From assembly GCA_023246445.1 (NCBI GenBank), contig JAHFIJ010000006.1, forward strand, positions 1 to 46,609: 46,609 bases of DNA. The letters run 5' to 3'. Under the pieces are notes generated by a model that made no database searches, was not told the DNA's origin, and saw only the letters and a list, made by a program, of their open reading frames with translations. The DNA is from Candidatus Woesearchaeota archaeon. GTDB taxonomy: Archaea > Nanobdellota > Nanobdellia > SCGC-AAA011-G17 > JACQNH01. Positions 26,894 to 37,434 of this stretch are shown here, piece by piece. The position numbers were made by a program, and so were the translations under genes. Positions within the stretch are counted from its first letter, which is position 1. Each line of letters starts with the position of its first letter.

Positions 26894-28120
26894 TTACTTT
26901 CCCCCCTTAAACTCCTCAACAATCTTAATCTCTTCAGGCGTTAATTCATATAATTTGTAAACTAATTGGTCAATTTCTTTCTCTAATTTCTTAACTTTTG
27001 CCTGTTTGTCAGAGTTGTCTAAATAATTGTTATCTTTTGTTATAGAAAGGATTTGGTCAACTAATTGAATGAATGGTTTTTGTTGTTCTGGAGAAATTTG
27101 TTTGATTGGTATTTCTGAAAGAGGTTGATATAATAACTCCAGTAATTCTCCTTTTCTTTTCCCACGATAATACAACCATGCAAAATATAATCCCGAATTA
27201 AGCAAAGATAAAATATATTTTAATTCTATCTTTATTTTATTATCTTCATCAATATCTGTAATATAATATATGTCTGCACTTGCATACCAAGGTTCTTCAT
27301 TATATCCAAAAGAATTTAAAAGGGATCTTTGAGGGCATACAATTTTTGGTCCATCAAAATCAACACCCGGTCTTGCTGCAAAAATTACCCACCATTTACC
27401 AAGTTTTAATGCTGCTTGCATCTCTCCCCTCTCTTGACTTCTGGCTTTGATTATTTTTTCATACTTTATTATGTGTTTTTGGATATTTGGATAGTCCTTA
27501 ATATTTAAATCACGAGTAAGATAAATAAGATTTTTTTTGTTTTCAATTGAATTAGTAAAATATTGGCTAACATCTGAATTTTTATAAAAGGGCTTTATTA
27601 TCTTTTCTTCTTCTTTACTTAAATTAAGATTTTTTATCTCTTTATCAGATAAAACAAAAATTCCTTCCCTCTTTGAAATATTATTATATTTAAATTTATC
27701 AATATGTTTTTCAGTTACTTTATCTGCCCCAGTTAATAATCCTTGATTTATATTTTTAATTTTAACTAATGGAATAGAATTTATTGTCAATTTATTTAAA
27801 AGCTTTTCAATTGGATTTGTAGATATTTTCATAAGCCCAGAAAGTCGAATATAATTTTCATTACCCTCATAAAGTTCAGATTGTTTGATAAAAAAATAAT
27901 TTGTTTTTTCATCTTTGTTGTATAAAATACTATTCAATATTTTGCTGTTCGCATCTCCTTTTCTTTGTGTCATGCTTGTTTGTGCAATGAATTCAGGATC
28001 TAAGTTTTTTCGAAGAATTGTGATGAGGTTATGCTGACCTTTTGCAGTTTCAAATATCCTCAATTCATTAAAATTTATCAACTTATTGATTATTGTTCTT
28101 TGTTTAAAATCAAACCCCAC
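26894..28120 (-). pseudogene. Orphan TaqI-like C-terminal specificity domain of a type IIG R-M/MTase (N-terminal nuclease and MTase domains absent)
   Basis: Similar C-terminal organisation to 34656-37277; starts at GTG directly after a stop; no DPACGSGG or NPPY motif. Confidence 0.6.
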
Positions 28121-28207
28121 TTAATCTCTTTATCGCTAATACCCATATTATAATCCCCCTGCACCATTTCTATTCTTAATTATTTTCAACTTTCGGAACC
28201 CCCATTA

Positions 28208-29653
28208 TTAAACTCTTATCTCAGAATCAGATTTCCCTATAAAATCAGAATATTTAACTAATATAGGCTCAACCTCGTTTTTTAGATATTCTTCTGTTTG
28301 TATTGCTGCAGCACCTGCAAATCTCTCAGGTTTTTCAATTAAGCTGTTTAAAAATTCTTTATCTAATTGTAATCTGGTATCTTTTAATAATCTTTCAAAT
28401 AAATCATTAGCTTTCCCCTCAAGTTTAACTGTTTTAGCTGCTTCAAAAGAATGCTCTTTGATTATCTGATGCATCTCCTGCCTGTCTTTGCCATTTTTAA
28501 CTAGTTCCATTAATATAGATTCAGTCGCCATAAATGGTAGTTCTTCCCTAAGATATTTTTTAATTTGTTCATCAAATACAATCATTCCTTCAGAAATATT
28601 TTGATATAATTTTAAAATAGCATTTGTTAATAAAAACAGTTGCGGGAGTATAATTCTTCTTATTGCTGAATCATCTAAAGTTCTCTCAAACCATTGATTA
28701 GCATGCGTATGGCTAAAATCTATTGGTAAATTAATTAATTTCCTGCAAAGTGAAGTCATTCTCTCGCATCTCATTGGATTTCTTTTATAGGCCATTGCAG
28801 AACTTCCTGTTTGATTCTCTTCAAAAGGTTCTTCCATAATTTTAAAAGTTGACATTAATCTTAAATCCACAGCAAATTTATTAGCAGATTCTCCTATGCC
28901 TGATAAGGCTTTAGCAATTATCGTATCAAACTTTCTAGTATATGTTTGTCCAGAAACAGAAAAAGAATCTTTAAATCCCAACTTCCTGCTTACTAATAAA
29001 TCAAGTTGTTTAGTTTTTTCATAATCCCCATTAAACAATTCTAAATAAGATGCCTGTGTTCCAACAGTTCCTTTCTCGCCTCTTGCTTTCATCATGCTCT
29101 CAGCAAATTCAATCTGTTTCAAATCCATTAATAAATCCTGGATATATAATGTAACTCTCTTGCCTATTGTTGTTGGCTGTGCTGGTTGAGAATGCGTATA
29201 GCCTAAAGTTACTAAAGATTTATATTTATCCGCAAACTTGGCTAGATTATTAATTGTATTAACTAAATCTTTTTTAATTATCTCTAAAGCTTCTCTCATT
29301 TGTATTAAATCAGTATTATCCCCAACAAACTGTGAAGTAGCTCCTAAGTGAATTATTCCTTTGGCTTTAGGGCAATGTAAACCAAATTCATAAACGTGTG
29401 ACATCACATCATGTCTTATTTCTTTCTCTTTTTCTTCTGCGATTTTATAATCAATCTCTTCTTCAGCTGCTTTTTTTAATTCTTCTACCATTTCCTTTGT
29501 AACTTGTTTTAATCCCAATTCCATCTGGGCTTCAGCCAAAGCAATCCAGCACATTCTCCACGCCCTGAATTTAAAATTCTCTGAAAATATCTTCTGCATT
29601 TCTTTATCTGTATATCTGCTTACTAACGGATCTTGGTATACATCTTTTTCCAT
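28208..29653 (-). CDS. purB: Adenylosuccinate lyase
   Basis: GSSAMAYKRNPMRCERM signature, GATSQFVGDNTD, YTHSQPAQPTTIGKR. Confidence 0.95.
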   Translation of the reverse strand: MEKDVYQDPLVSRYTDKEMQKIFSENFKFRAWRMCWIALAEAQMELGLKQVTKEMVEELKKAAEEEIDYKIAEEKEKEIRHDVMSHVYEFGLHCPKAKGIIHLGATSQFVGDNTDLIQMREALEIIKKDLVNTINNLAKFADKYKSLVTLGYTHSQPAQPTTIGKRVTLYIQDLLMDLKQIEFAESMMKARGEKGTVGTQASYLELFNGDYEKTKQLDLLVSRKLGFKDSFSVSGQTYTRKFDTIIAKALSGIGESANKFAVDLRLMSTFKIMEEPFEENQTGSSAMAYKRNPMRCERMTSLCRKLINLPIDFSHTHANQWFERTLDDSAIRRIILPQLFLLTNAILKLYQNISEGMIVFDEQIKKYLREELPFMATESILMELVKNGKDRQEMHQIIKEHSFEAAKTVKLEGKANDLFERLLKDTRLQLDKEFLNSLIEKPERFAGAAAIQTEEYLKNEVEPILVKYSDFIGKSDSEIRV

Positions 29654-29673
29654 ATTTGAACCTTAGGTTTTAA

Positions 29674-31182
29674 TTATTTTTTATTAAAACTATTATCTGC
29701 TTGCTCAAGTTTTTTTATTTTATTTTGATTATTTTCTCTTAAGATTTTTTGTAGTTCTAAGTTATATTGTCTGAATATCTGGGCTATATGCTTAGCAACA
29801 TTTGCCGGTCTTATTATTAAAGAATTAGAGCTGCCTAGTGGGTTGGTTATACATGAGTGGTATTCTTCTTTATTTGGTGGGCAACTGATAACTGGGTTTA
29901 CACTATGAAAAGAAACGACACCGGATAAAGCATCAGTCCCACCTGCTACACAAACAAAAACAACAGGCTCTAGAGATTGGTTATATTTATAAATAATTTC
30001 TTCACATTTTGCTGGTTGTTTGTGTGCAGAACAAATCCTTATTTCAGACCTTATCCCATAGCTATCTAATTCTTTTTTTATTTCCTGTATATGTGGCATA
30101 TCACTATCAGAACCAGCAATTATAACGACAATCTCCCCCTTAATATAATCTTCTTTCTTTAACTTATCAAGCAAATCAAATCTTACATTACTTTTTGGGA
30201 ATTCAAATTCCTTGCCAGTTAAAAGCTCATATAACTTAATATATCTGTAAGAAATTTCAACTACATCATCGTCGGTTAGTTTAGGAACCTCTCCAGTGCT
30301 GCTATAACCAAATCCCTTTTCTATTATCACATCTCTTACAAATTGTTTTGATAATTCCTCTATTTTTAATTCAGGTTTTAACTTCAATAATTCTGAAACA
30401 TTTTTGTGTCTTCCAGTTCTCATTTCATCTTCAATAAATTTAAATTTTTTATATTCCTCTACAGTGCAATATCTGGAAGAATCAGGTGTATTTGCCTCAT
30501 CAATTAAATATAGATTTCCTTCTTCATCCAAACCAAACTCATATTTTGTATCAATAAATAATAAACCATTATTTAATGCAATTTCTACACCCTTTTTATA
30601 CAGTTTAATGGAGGCATCTTTTACTTTTTCCGCAATAGCCCCCCCCAATATTTTTTCTACAGTTTCAAAAGCTATATTCTCATCATGGCCTGATTCAGAT
30701 TTTGTTGCGGGAGTAAAGATTGGTTCGTTTAGTCTTCTGTATCTTAATAATCCTTCAGGTAGTTTGATTCCACAAATTTCTCTTTTTCCATCTTCATAAT
30801 TCTGGGCTAAACTCCCCCACACAAATCCCCTTACCACACACTCAATCATTATATTTTTATAATATTTTTGCACAATCACATTTGGATGTGGGCTGTCTAA
30901 GGAAGCATTTGGGATAATCTCTTTTAAATGATCAAAAGCCCATCTATTAAGCAAATTAAGAACTTGTCCTTTAAATGGGATCCTTTTGTTTAAGATACAA
31001 TCAAAGACAGAAATCCTATCACTCGCAATCATTACAATAGGTTTACCTGTTTCCTTGGATATAAAATGCACATCTCTTACTTTCCCAGCTTTATGTATCC
31101 CAAGCTCGGGGATATAACCACTATCAATCACATTATCCAGATTATCTCTAATAATCCTTTTATATACTTCTTCTTTTGACAT
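29674..31182 (-). CDS. Bifunctional SAICAR synthetase / AIR carboxylase (PurC-PurE fusion)
   Basis: N-term KAGKVRDVHF, MIASDRISVFDC, SGHDENIAF, LIDTKYEFG; C-term VVIIAGSDSDMPHIQEI, CSAHKQPAKCEE, VAGGTDALSGVVS. Confidence 0.9.
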   Translation of the reverse strand: MSKEEVYKRIIRDNLDNVIDSGYIPELGIHKAGKVRDVHFISKETGKPIVMIASDRISVFDCILNKRIPFKGQVLNLLNRWAFDHLKEIIPNASLDSPHPNVIVQKYYKNIMIECVVRGFVWGSLAQNYEDGKREICGIKLPEGLLRYRRLNEPIFTPATKSESGHDENIAFETVEKILGGAIAEKVKDASIKLYKKGVEIALNNGLLFIDTKYEFGLDEEGNLYLIDEANTPDSSRYCTVEEYKKFKFIEDEMRTGRHKNVSELLKLKPELKIEELSKQFVRDVIIEKGFGYSSTGEVPKLTDDDVVEISYRYIKLYELLTGKEFEFPKSNVRFDLLDKLKKEDYIKGEIVVIIAGSDSDMPHIQEIKKELDSYGIRSEIRICSAHKQPAKCEEIIYKYNQSLEPVVFVCVAGGTDALSGVVSFHSVNPVISCPPNKEEYHSCITNPLGSSNSLIIRPANVAKHIAQIFRQYNLELQKILRENNQNKIKKLEQADNSFNKK

Positions 31183-31327
31183 TCCCCTAAATCAGTATTC
31201 CCTCATTTTTAAGCTTTTATATACTTGCTTTATCCTATTCGGGGATATAACCAACTAAAAGAGAGTAATAAAAAATATATACCCACCTATATAAGTTATT
31301 ATAAATTAACCTTTAATTCAAACTTAT

Positions 31328-31789
31328 ATGCTGGATTTAGAAGAGATTTTAAATGTAACAAACAAAATCTTTGGTGGTGTTAATAAAAAATATAGCCAAT
31401 TTGCAATCTCATGCCCACAACTTAAAGATTATGAAATTCATTTTTCAGAACACCTTAGACAAGGGTTATTTACAGAAAGGATTAGTGATCTAAAAACATT
31501 TACAGAAAGTAGTCAGAATAATAGCCCCCCTATAAACAGTTTAGATTTAGTAACCACTACATTAAAACAGGAATTTTCATCAGGGCCAAAAGATGATAAA
31601 CAAGTGAGGAGAGCATTAAAACTAATAGCAAAATGGTCAGCACTTGCAACTCTTGGTTATGAAGATAATGGAATAGCAAGAAATAAAACTATTAAGCTGA
31701 TTACAGATTTCTGCACAGATTATAATACTCAACCATTTTTATTAGCAACTTTAGATCTTGCTTATCAAGATACAAAACAATTATTCTAA
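31328..31789 (+). CDS. Hypothetical protein
   Basis: 153-aa ORF, convergent with Topo VI A. Confidence 0.45.
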   Translation: MLDLEEILNVTNKIFGGVNKKYSQFAISCPQLKDYEIHFSEHLRQGLFTERISDLKTFTESSQNNSPPINSLDLVTTTLKQEFSSGPKDDKQVRRALKLIAKWSALATLGYEDNGIARNKTIKLITDFCTDYNTQPFLLATLDLAYQDTKQLF

Positions 31790-32863
31790 AAACTCTTTAT
31801 TTTTTAATTTTTCGGGCAAATATTTTTCAGTAATAAATGAGATGCCCCTGGCGCTTAAAGCTTGTATTTCTGCCTTAGCCCCCCACTGTTTCATAGTTTT
31901 AAACTCCTGCTGCCATGCTTTATTATCTTTAAACCACTCATAATCTGCTACTTGCTGCATTCTTTTAATATCTGTATCTTTTAATTTAATTAAATGTTTT
32001 TTTAAATCATATTTTTCTATATCCTTAGAAGTTATTCCTAAATACTTAACTGATGGAATTGTTAATTGCTTTGAAAAGAAAGCCAGATTAATAGACCCAT
32101 ATTTAATTACAGAATAGATGTATGCCCCATACACATCAAAATCACACAGAACATAAATAGGCAATTTATACTCTTCATATAATCTCTGTAATAATCTTCT
32201 TATCCCTCTTGTGGTCTGTCCTTGTGATGATAATATTATCCCTTTCTGTTTTTCATGAAACTTATCCTCTAATAATCTCTCAAATATAGCTGCTTTCTCC
32301 ATGTATAAAACAAAATTAGCATTCATTTTTTTGAATTTTATATCTTCAACATTAGATGGAATACTCCAGCCACCGCTTCCTAACTTCCCCCAATCAATTG
32401 TATCCCCTCTATCTTCAATTACTACATTGCCGGCAACAGATCCCATTTTATTAGCATTAACATGCATCATTTCTCTTGATAATCCACTTATTAATTCTAA
32501 ATCCTGTATTATCTCATCTGATTCTGGCTGCTCGTCTACCAGATTTACTTTAGTATCAGGTATAGTTCTCTTAGCCATATAAAAAACATCTCTTAAGCTG
32601 GCATGTTTTCCAGTTTCCAATAAATCCTTTTCAATCTTAGCAACCTCAACAGTCTGTAAAAACTTTTTTGCATGTGCAATGTTAAAGAAGGATCTTTTTG
32701 ATAAATTTTCACCTAATGCCAATGTTCTGGTTTTTTTATCAAAGAAAACATTCGAAAGCGATCTTATCGGAACTTCTATTGCAGGGTTTTGTCCCTTTAA
32801 TATTTGTTTAGCAACATCATTTCCAAGATCCTTTATTTTTTCTATTGGTTTTTTTTCTGCCAT
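31781..32863 (-). CDS. top6A: DNA topoisomerase VI subunit A
   Basis: SLRDVFYMAKRTIP, IILSSQGQTTRGIRRLLQRLYEEYKLPIYVLCDFDVYGAYIYS. Confidence 0.95.
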   Translation of the reverse strand: MAEKKPIEKIKDLGNDVAKQILKGQNPAIEVPIRSLSNVFFDKKTRTLALGENLSKRSFFNIAHAKKFLQTVEVAKIEKDLLETGKHASLRDVFYMAKRTIPDTKVNLVDEQPESDEIIQDLELISGLSREMMHVNANKMGSVAGNVVIEDRGDTIDWGKLGSGGWSIPSNVEDIKFKKMNANFVLYMEKAAIFERLLEDKFHEKQKGIILSSQGQTTRGIRRLLQRLYEEYKLPIYVLCDFDVYGAYIYSVIKYGSINLAFFSKQLTIPSVKYLGITSKDIEKYDLKKHLIKLKDTDIKRMQQVADYEWFKDNKAWQQEFKTMKQWGAKAEIQALSARGISFITEKYLPEKLKNKEFLE

Positions 32864-32867
32864 GTTA

Positions 32868-34517
32868 TTACAATGTGCTCTGTTTTTCGTTTTTATTTCT
32901 TTCTACTACCACGCCTTCAACTTCTTTTTTCTCATCTATTCTGCCCTCTTCCAACAATAAAGGCAGGTCTTTCTTTAATCTTTTGTTCAATGCTTCAATT
33001 AATTTATTTTTATTTTCTTTGGTTATTTCACTTAATGAGTTTGCTAACTCTGGTATATACTTTTCAAATAAATTTGCTTTCTCTCTCTGTTCCCTTGCTT
33101 TAACATTTTTCCTGATATAAATTCCTAGCCTTCTTCCACACTCTTGCACAGCTAACTTTATCTCTTTTATAATCTCAGGATAATGTGCAATCGCTTCTTT
33201 AGCTTCTGATGTAAACGGCACCCAAACAGATGCAATATGTATAGCCAATATTACAGGCCCAATTGGTAAATTCCCCCCGGATTGCTGCAAGCCATAAGCT
33301 CTCCAGTTTGTTTCTTTAATGCCTTCAGTAGTTGCGCAGGCGCTTTGCTGGTATAGTAATGGAACTCTGTTTGCAAATCTCATTATCTTAATGCTATCTT
33401 CAGGATTTAATTCCCCCCCATATGCCAGGCTTGCCTCAACTTGAAATGGATAGCCTCTATAAGATGTTGGAGATCTTGTTATAGCTGTATAAAACTCAGC
33501 CTTAATTTCTGTCTGAACGCTTTTTAAGAAATCATCTTCGCCTATAGGGCTTAAACAATCTGTTGGCGGCGCAATAACCTTAGCTTCCTGCATTGATTTA
33601 TATAATTTTTCAGCTTGGTCATGCATTAAATTCTGCGGCTTGTCATTTGGATTTAACTGAGATTTTATTATCATCTCTTTAGCAGTCCCGCTTCCAATCC
33701 TGCAAAATTCACTTGTTAAAAAGGATTGTAAATTTCTTGATTTAGTTTCCTTCAACATTCTTATTAAAACCCCCAGTTCAGTCCCATGTGGGTGTGGCTT
33801 AATCTCTTTAGGTTCTTTTGGTAGATTATTGCTCGCTCTTGGAAAAATAATTTTTTCATTATCGGGATTAGTATAAATTAATTTTAAATGAGGATTAGTA
33901 ATTGACGTCTGCCTTAAATATTCATCAACACCTTGTTTTCCTTTTTGATATTTTGCCTCAATTTCTAATTCAATTTTAACACCATGAGGTTTATTAGTAT
34001 CAATGGCTTCTTCTTTTTTTACTTCAGCCTGATTCTTATGAACGTCAATATACATCTCATAGAAATGCATTTTTTTGTCTTTAGCAGTTTTACTCCAGAC
34101 TTTTACAGCTTTTCCCGTTGTTAATTGAGAATACAAAACAGCAGCTGAAATTCCTATCCCCTGAATCCCTCTGCTCATTTTTAATCTATGAAACTTGCTT
34201 CCATATAATAAAGAGCCAAACACTCTAGGTAAATGTTCTTTTGGGATTCCCGGCCCATTATCTTCTATTGTAATTAAAAATCTTGTATCAGATATAGCCT
34301 TTATTTTAACTTCTCCGTCAGGCAATATTCTCGCTTCTTCAGAAGCATCTAAAAAATTGTCTACCCCCTCTTTAACAACGGTTAATAATGCCTTGCTTAA
34401 ATTATCATAGCCTAATAAATGCCTATTCCTTTCAAAGAAAGCACTAACACTTACCTGCCTTAGTTCTTTAGATAACTCTTCTGCGTCTTTTTCTTTAAAA
34501 TCCTCTTTTTTTGTCAT
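32868..34517 (-). CDS. top6B: DNA topoisomerase VI subunit B
   Basis: GHKL ATPase: LLTVVKEGVDNFLDASEEA, IEDNGPGIP, GSKFHRLKMSRGIQGIGISAAVLYSQLTTGKA. Confidence 0.95.
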   Translation of the reverse strand: MTKKEDFKEKDAEELSKELRQVSVSAFFERNRHLLGYDNLSKALLTVVKEGVDNFLDASEEARILPDGEVKIKAISDTRFLITIEDNGPGIPKEHLPRVFGSLLYGSKFHRLKMSRGIQGIGISAAVLYSQLTTGKAVKVWSKTAKDKKMHFYEMYIDVHKNQAEVKKEEAIDTNKPHGVKIELEIEAKYQKGKQGVDEYLRQTSITNPHLKLIYTNPDNEKIIFPRASNNLPKEPKEIKPHPHGTELGVLIRMLKETKSRNLQSFLTSEFCRIGSGTAKEMIIKSQLNPNDKPQNLMHDQAEKLYKSMQEAKVIAPPTDCLSPIGEDDFLKSVQTEIKAEFYTAITRSPTSYRGYPFQVEASLAYGGELNPEDSIKIMRFANRVPLLYQQSACATTEGIKETNWRAYGLQQSGGNLPIGPVILAIHIASVWVPFTSEAKEAIAHYPEIIKEIKLAVQECGRRLGIYIRKNVKAREQREKANLFEKYIPELANSLSEITKENKNKLIEALNKRLKKDLPLLLEEGRIDEKKEVEGVVVERNKNEKQSTL

Positions 34518-34562
34518 CTTCTCTTAAAAAATTTTATCTATTTATAAAGATATTTAAATTCT

Positions 34563-34604
34563 TTACTTAGTTGTTTGAAGCTTTTGCTTTAAATAACTAA
34601 GTAA
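34563..34604 (+). repeat. 19-bp inverted repeat/hairpin with TTTT loop between Topo VI B and type IIG R-M genes
   Basis: ttacttagttgtttgaagc-tttt-gctttaaataactaagtaa; 17/19 Watson-Crick plus 2 G-U pairs in + strand RNA. Confidence 0.8.
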
Positions 34605-34655
34605 TTACGGATTAAGAAGAATATTTAAATATAAGATATAATATGAGCTAATTAT

Positions 34656-37277
34656 ATGGTAAAGAGTAGCGAAATCGTAAAAAAGGTGAAAGAACTTCAG
34701 AACATCGATTTAGATGATGTCTTAGTTGGAAAGAAAACGGGTGTAGAAGAAAATATCAAGTTAAAGATTGTAATTGAACTTCTAAAACTTTTAGGTTTTG
34801 ACATTGTTAAAGATATGGATTTTGAGCATTACGTTAAAAATAAGAGGGCAGATATTGCTATTCTATACGAAGGTAAGCCAAAAATAATGATTGAATGCAA
34901 AAGCATTGAACAAGAACTGGATAAACATATTGAACAAGCACTTTCTTATGCAATCAAAAAACAAGTAAACTATGTAATTTTAACCAATGGTATCGAAATT
35001 AGACTTTACAAGTCATTTATTGAAAACATTACTAATCCATCAGATAGGTTATTATTAAAAATTCCTTTAAGAGATTTAGAGATTCACTGGAATGAATTAA
35101 ATGAATGGGTTTCAAAAGGAAGCATTATTTCTAATAAGTTGGACTATTTAAGCGAAGAAAAAGAAAGTGCTATCAGAACAGAGATTACTGCCCCCCATCT
35201 TCTTGAAAATCTTAAAAGGGCAAAACAGTTGTTATTTGAGAACTGCAAACCCAAAATTGAGCAGAAATATGATACCGATGAAAACTTTAGGAATGTGGTT
35301 AATAAGTGGATTACTGCTTCTGAGTTGGATATTAATAATGAACAAGACTGGTTGGATAAACTTGCCAAGGAAGTTACTTATTCATTTATAAATAAATTGT
35401 ATTTTTATAGGATTGCAGAAGATTTTGGAATTGTTAAACCAAAGTTAACAAAGGATAAGCTTCCATTACTAATAAAATCTGTTCCAATAAAGCAATTAAT
35501 CAATAGTGGATTTGAAGAAATTTTAGAAGTGGATTATAGAGCAATTTTTCAACATGGTCTTTTTGATAAGATTGATTTTGATAATAATATTTTGGAAAGA
35601 GTAGTATTTCAATTATCAGATTATAATTTTAAAAACATTAGTTCAGATATTTTGGGTAAAATTTATGAGTATCACATTTCAAGAGAAGAAAGAAAAACAC
35701 TCGGTCAATTTTATACTCCCGATTGGATTATTGATTTTATTATTAAGAAATTACCAATTAATTACAAAAAAAGAATACTCGATCCTGCTTGTGGGTCGGG
35801 GGGGTTCTTAATAAGAGTATATGATAAATTAAAAAAGGATTATGAAAAAAATGGATATGACAAAAAAGAGATACATAATCTAATTCTAAAAAATAATATT
35901 TTTGGCTTTGATATAAATCCTTTTGCGGTTCAATTAACTGCTACCAATTTAGTATTAAAAGATTTATCGAATAAAACTGATAATATCAATATTATTGAGA
36001 GAGATTCACTTTCAAGCTCTCTTCACAGGTGGGTAAATAACGGAAAAGCAAATCTTAATGGGGATGCTGTTCAAACTAATTTAGTAGATACAACCCCTAA
36101 TAAGTATGATATAATTGTTGGAAACCCCCCATATTTTAATCTAAAGTTAGAAGACATTAAATCTAAGTATTTTAATGAAAGTTATTCAACTATTGCAACA
36201 GGCAAGACAAATATAGCCTCATTATTCCTAAAAAAATACATTGATTGTTTGGAGTGGGGAGGTTATTTAGGATTTGTTGTTCCAAAATCTTTAACTTACG
36301 TCGAACCATGGAAATCTACAAGGAAATTTATTTTGGAGAATTGCCAAATTATCAGTATTTTTGATTTAAGACAAGCTTTTGAAGATGTTAAACTTGAAGA
36401 AATAGTTATTATTATTAAAAAGACAAAAGAAAAAAATTCTGACGATGAAGTGGATGTATACTACATGTTTTATGAGGATTCATCTTTGATTGAGAAAAAA
36501 CATAAAGTTAAGCTTTCCTTGTTTACAGAAGATTATTATCCTTTATATTTAGAAGAGATTAACCAAAATATTAAAGAAAAGTCATTGAAAGAGTCTTTAT
36601 TATTAGGAGATTTTACCGACATCACAAGGGGGGTATATTTACAACAATATCCTCAAGTTCTAACTGATAAAAAGACAACGCAAGAAGATATCAAAATTAT
36701 GGCGGGTAAAGATATAGGAAGATTTGTTTACAGGGGAAATAAATTTGTAAATCTTAAAAATAGAAAAGTAGAAGAATTTGCTTCAAAGATTAAAAGAGTC
36801 TTAGTTGAAAGAGTAGTTTCACAAAGAATAGTTGCACAAACTAGAAATCATATTAAAATCATAGCTACTTACGATAAAGGTAATAATCTTAATGTGGATA
36901 CCGTAATAAATATCATCCCAAAAAATAGTGATTTTAAAATAAAATATTTATTGGGGATTTTGAATTCAAAATTTGCATCTTATTATCTTTATAATTTTGT
37001 ATATAACCGAGCCGTTAGAAGCATGAATTTTGAATATGTCAAATACTTACCTGTAAAGATAATACATGGCTCAGAACAGAATAAAATTGTAGATTTAGTT
37101 GATAAGTTGCTCAGATTAAATCAAGAGATTAATATTTTGGAGAAAGTTAAGAAAAAAGAAGATATAACTAAATTAAAGAAAACTGTAAAAGAAGTTGAAC
37201 AGCAATTAGATAAAGAAGCGTATTCTATTTACGGCTTGTCAAAAACCGAAATTAAAGCTATTGAAGAATTAGAATAG
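34656..37277 (+). CDS. Type IIG/Eco57I-like fused restriction-modification enzyme
   Basis: N-terminal nuclease-like ADIAILYEGKPKIMIECKS; MTase LGQFYTPDWIIDFI, ILDPACGSGGFLIRVYD, VGNPPYFN; C-terminal TaqI-like specificity region. Confidence 0.9.
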   Translation: MVKSSEIVKKVKELQNIDLDDVLVGKKTGVEENIKLKIVIELLKLLGFDIVKDMDFEHYVKNKRADIAILYEGKPKIMIECKSIEQELDKHIEQALSYAIKKQVNYVILTNGIEIRLYKSFIENITNPSDRLLLKIPLRDLEIHWNELNEWVSKGSIISNKLDYLSEEKESAIRTEITAPHLLENLKRAKQLLFENCKPKIEQKYDTDENFRNVVNKWITASELDINNEQDWLDKLAKEVTYSFINKLYFYRIAEDFGIVKPKLTKDKLPLLIKSVPIKQLINSGFEEILEVDYRAIFQHGLFDKIDFDNNILERVVFQLSDYNFKNISSDILGKIYEYHISREERKTLGQFYTPDWIIDFIIKKLPINYKKRILDPACGSGGFLIRVYDKLKKDYEKNGYDKKEIHNLILKNNIFGFDINPFAVQLTATNLVLKDLSNKTDNINIIERDSLSSSLHRWVNNGKANLNGDAVQTNLVDTTPNKYDIIVGNPPYFNLKLEDIKSKYFNESYSTIATGKTNIASLFLKKYIDCLEWGGYLGFVVPKSLTYVEPWKSTRKFILENCQIISIFDLRQAFEDVKLEEIVIIIKKTKEKNSDDEVDVYYMFYEDSSLIEKKHKVKLSLFTEDYYPLYLEEINQNIKEKSLKESLLLGDFTDITRGVYLQQYPQVLTDKKTTQEDIKIMAGKDIGRFVYRGNKFVNLKNRKVEEFASKIKRVLVERVVSQRIVAQTRNHIKIIATYDKGNNLNVDTVINIIPKNSDFKIKYLLGILNSKFASYYLYNFVYNRAVRSMNFEYVKYLPVKIIHGSEQNKIVDLVDKLLRLNQEINILEKVKKKEDITKLKKTVKEVEQQLDKEAYSIYGLSKTEIKAIEELE

Positions 37278-37434
37278 ATTTTTTATAAAAACTAGATAAA
37301 AAAGTAGATGCTGTATTCTCTGCTCCTACTGTTTGTATTATCCCGGCCCCCACTAATATTTTTTTTACCTTCATATATTATTTGTTGGACCACCTTGTAT
37401 ATATAAGCTTTCTTTTTAACGTAATTACTAAATT

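Noticed and set aside
37258-37374. Small minus-strand ORF MKVKKILVGAGIIQTVGAENTASTFLSSFYKKSILILQ
   Set aside because: Only 38 aa and overlaps the 3' end of the type IIG gene; too short to support without homologs.
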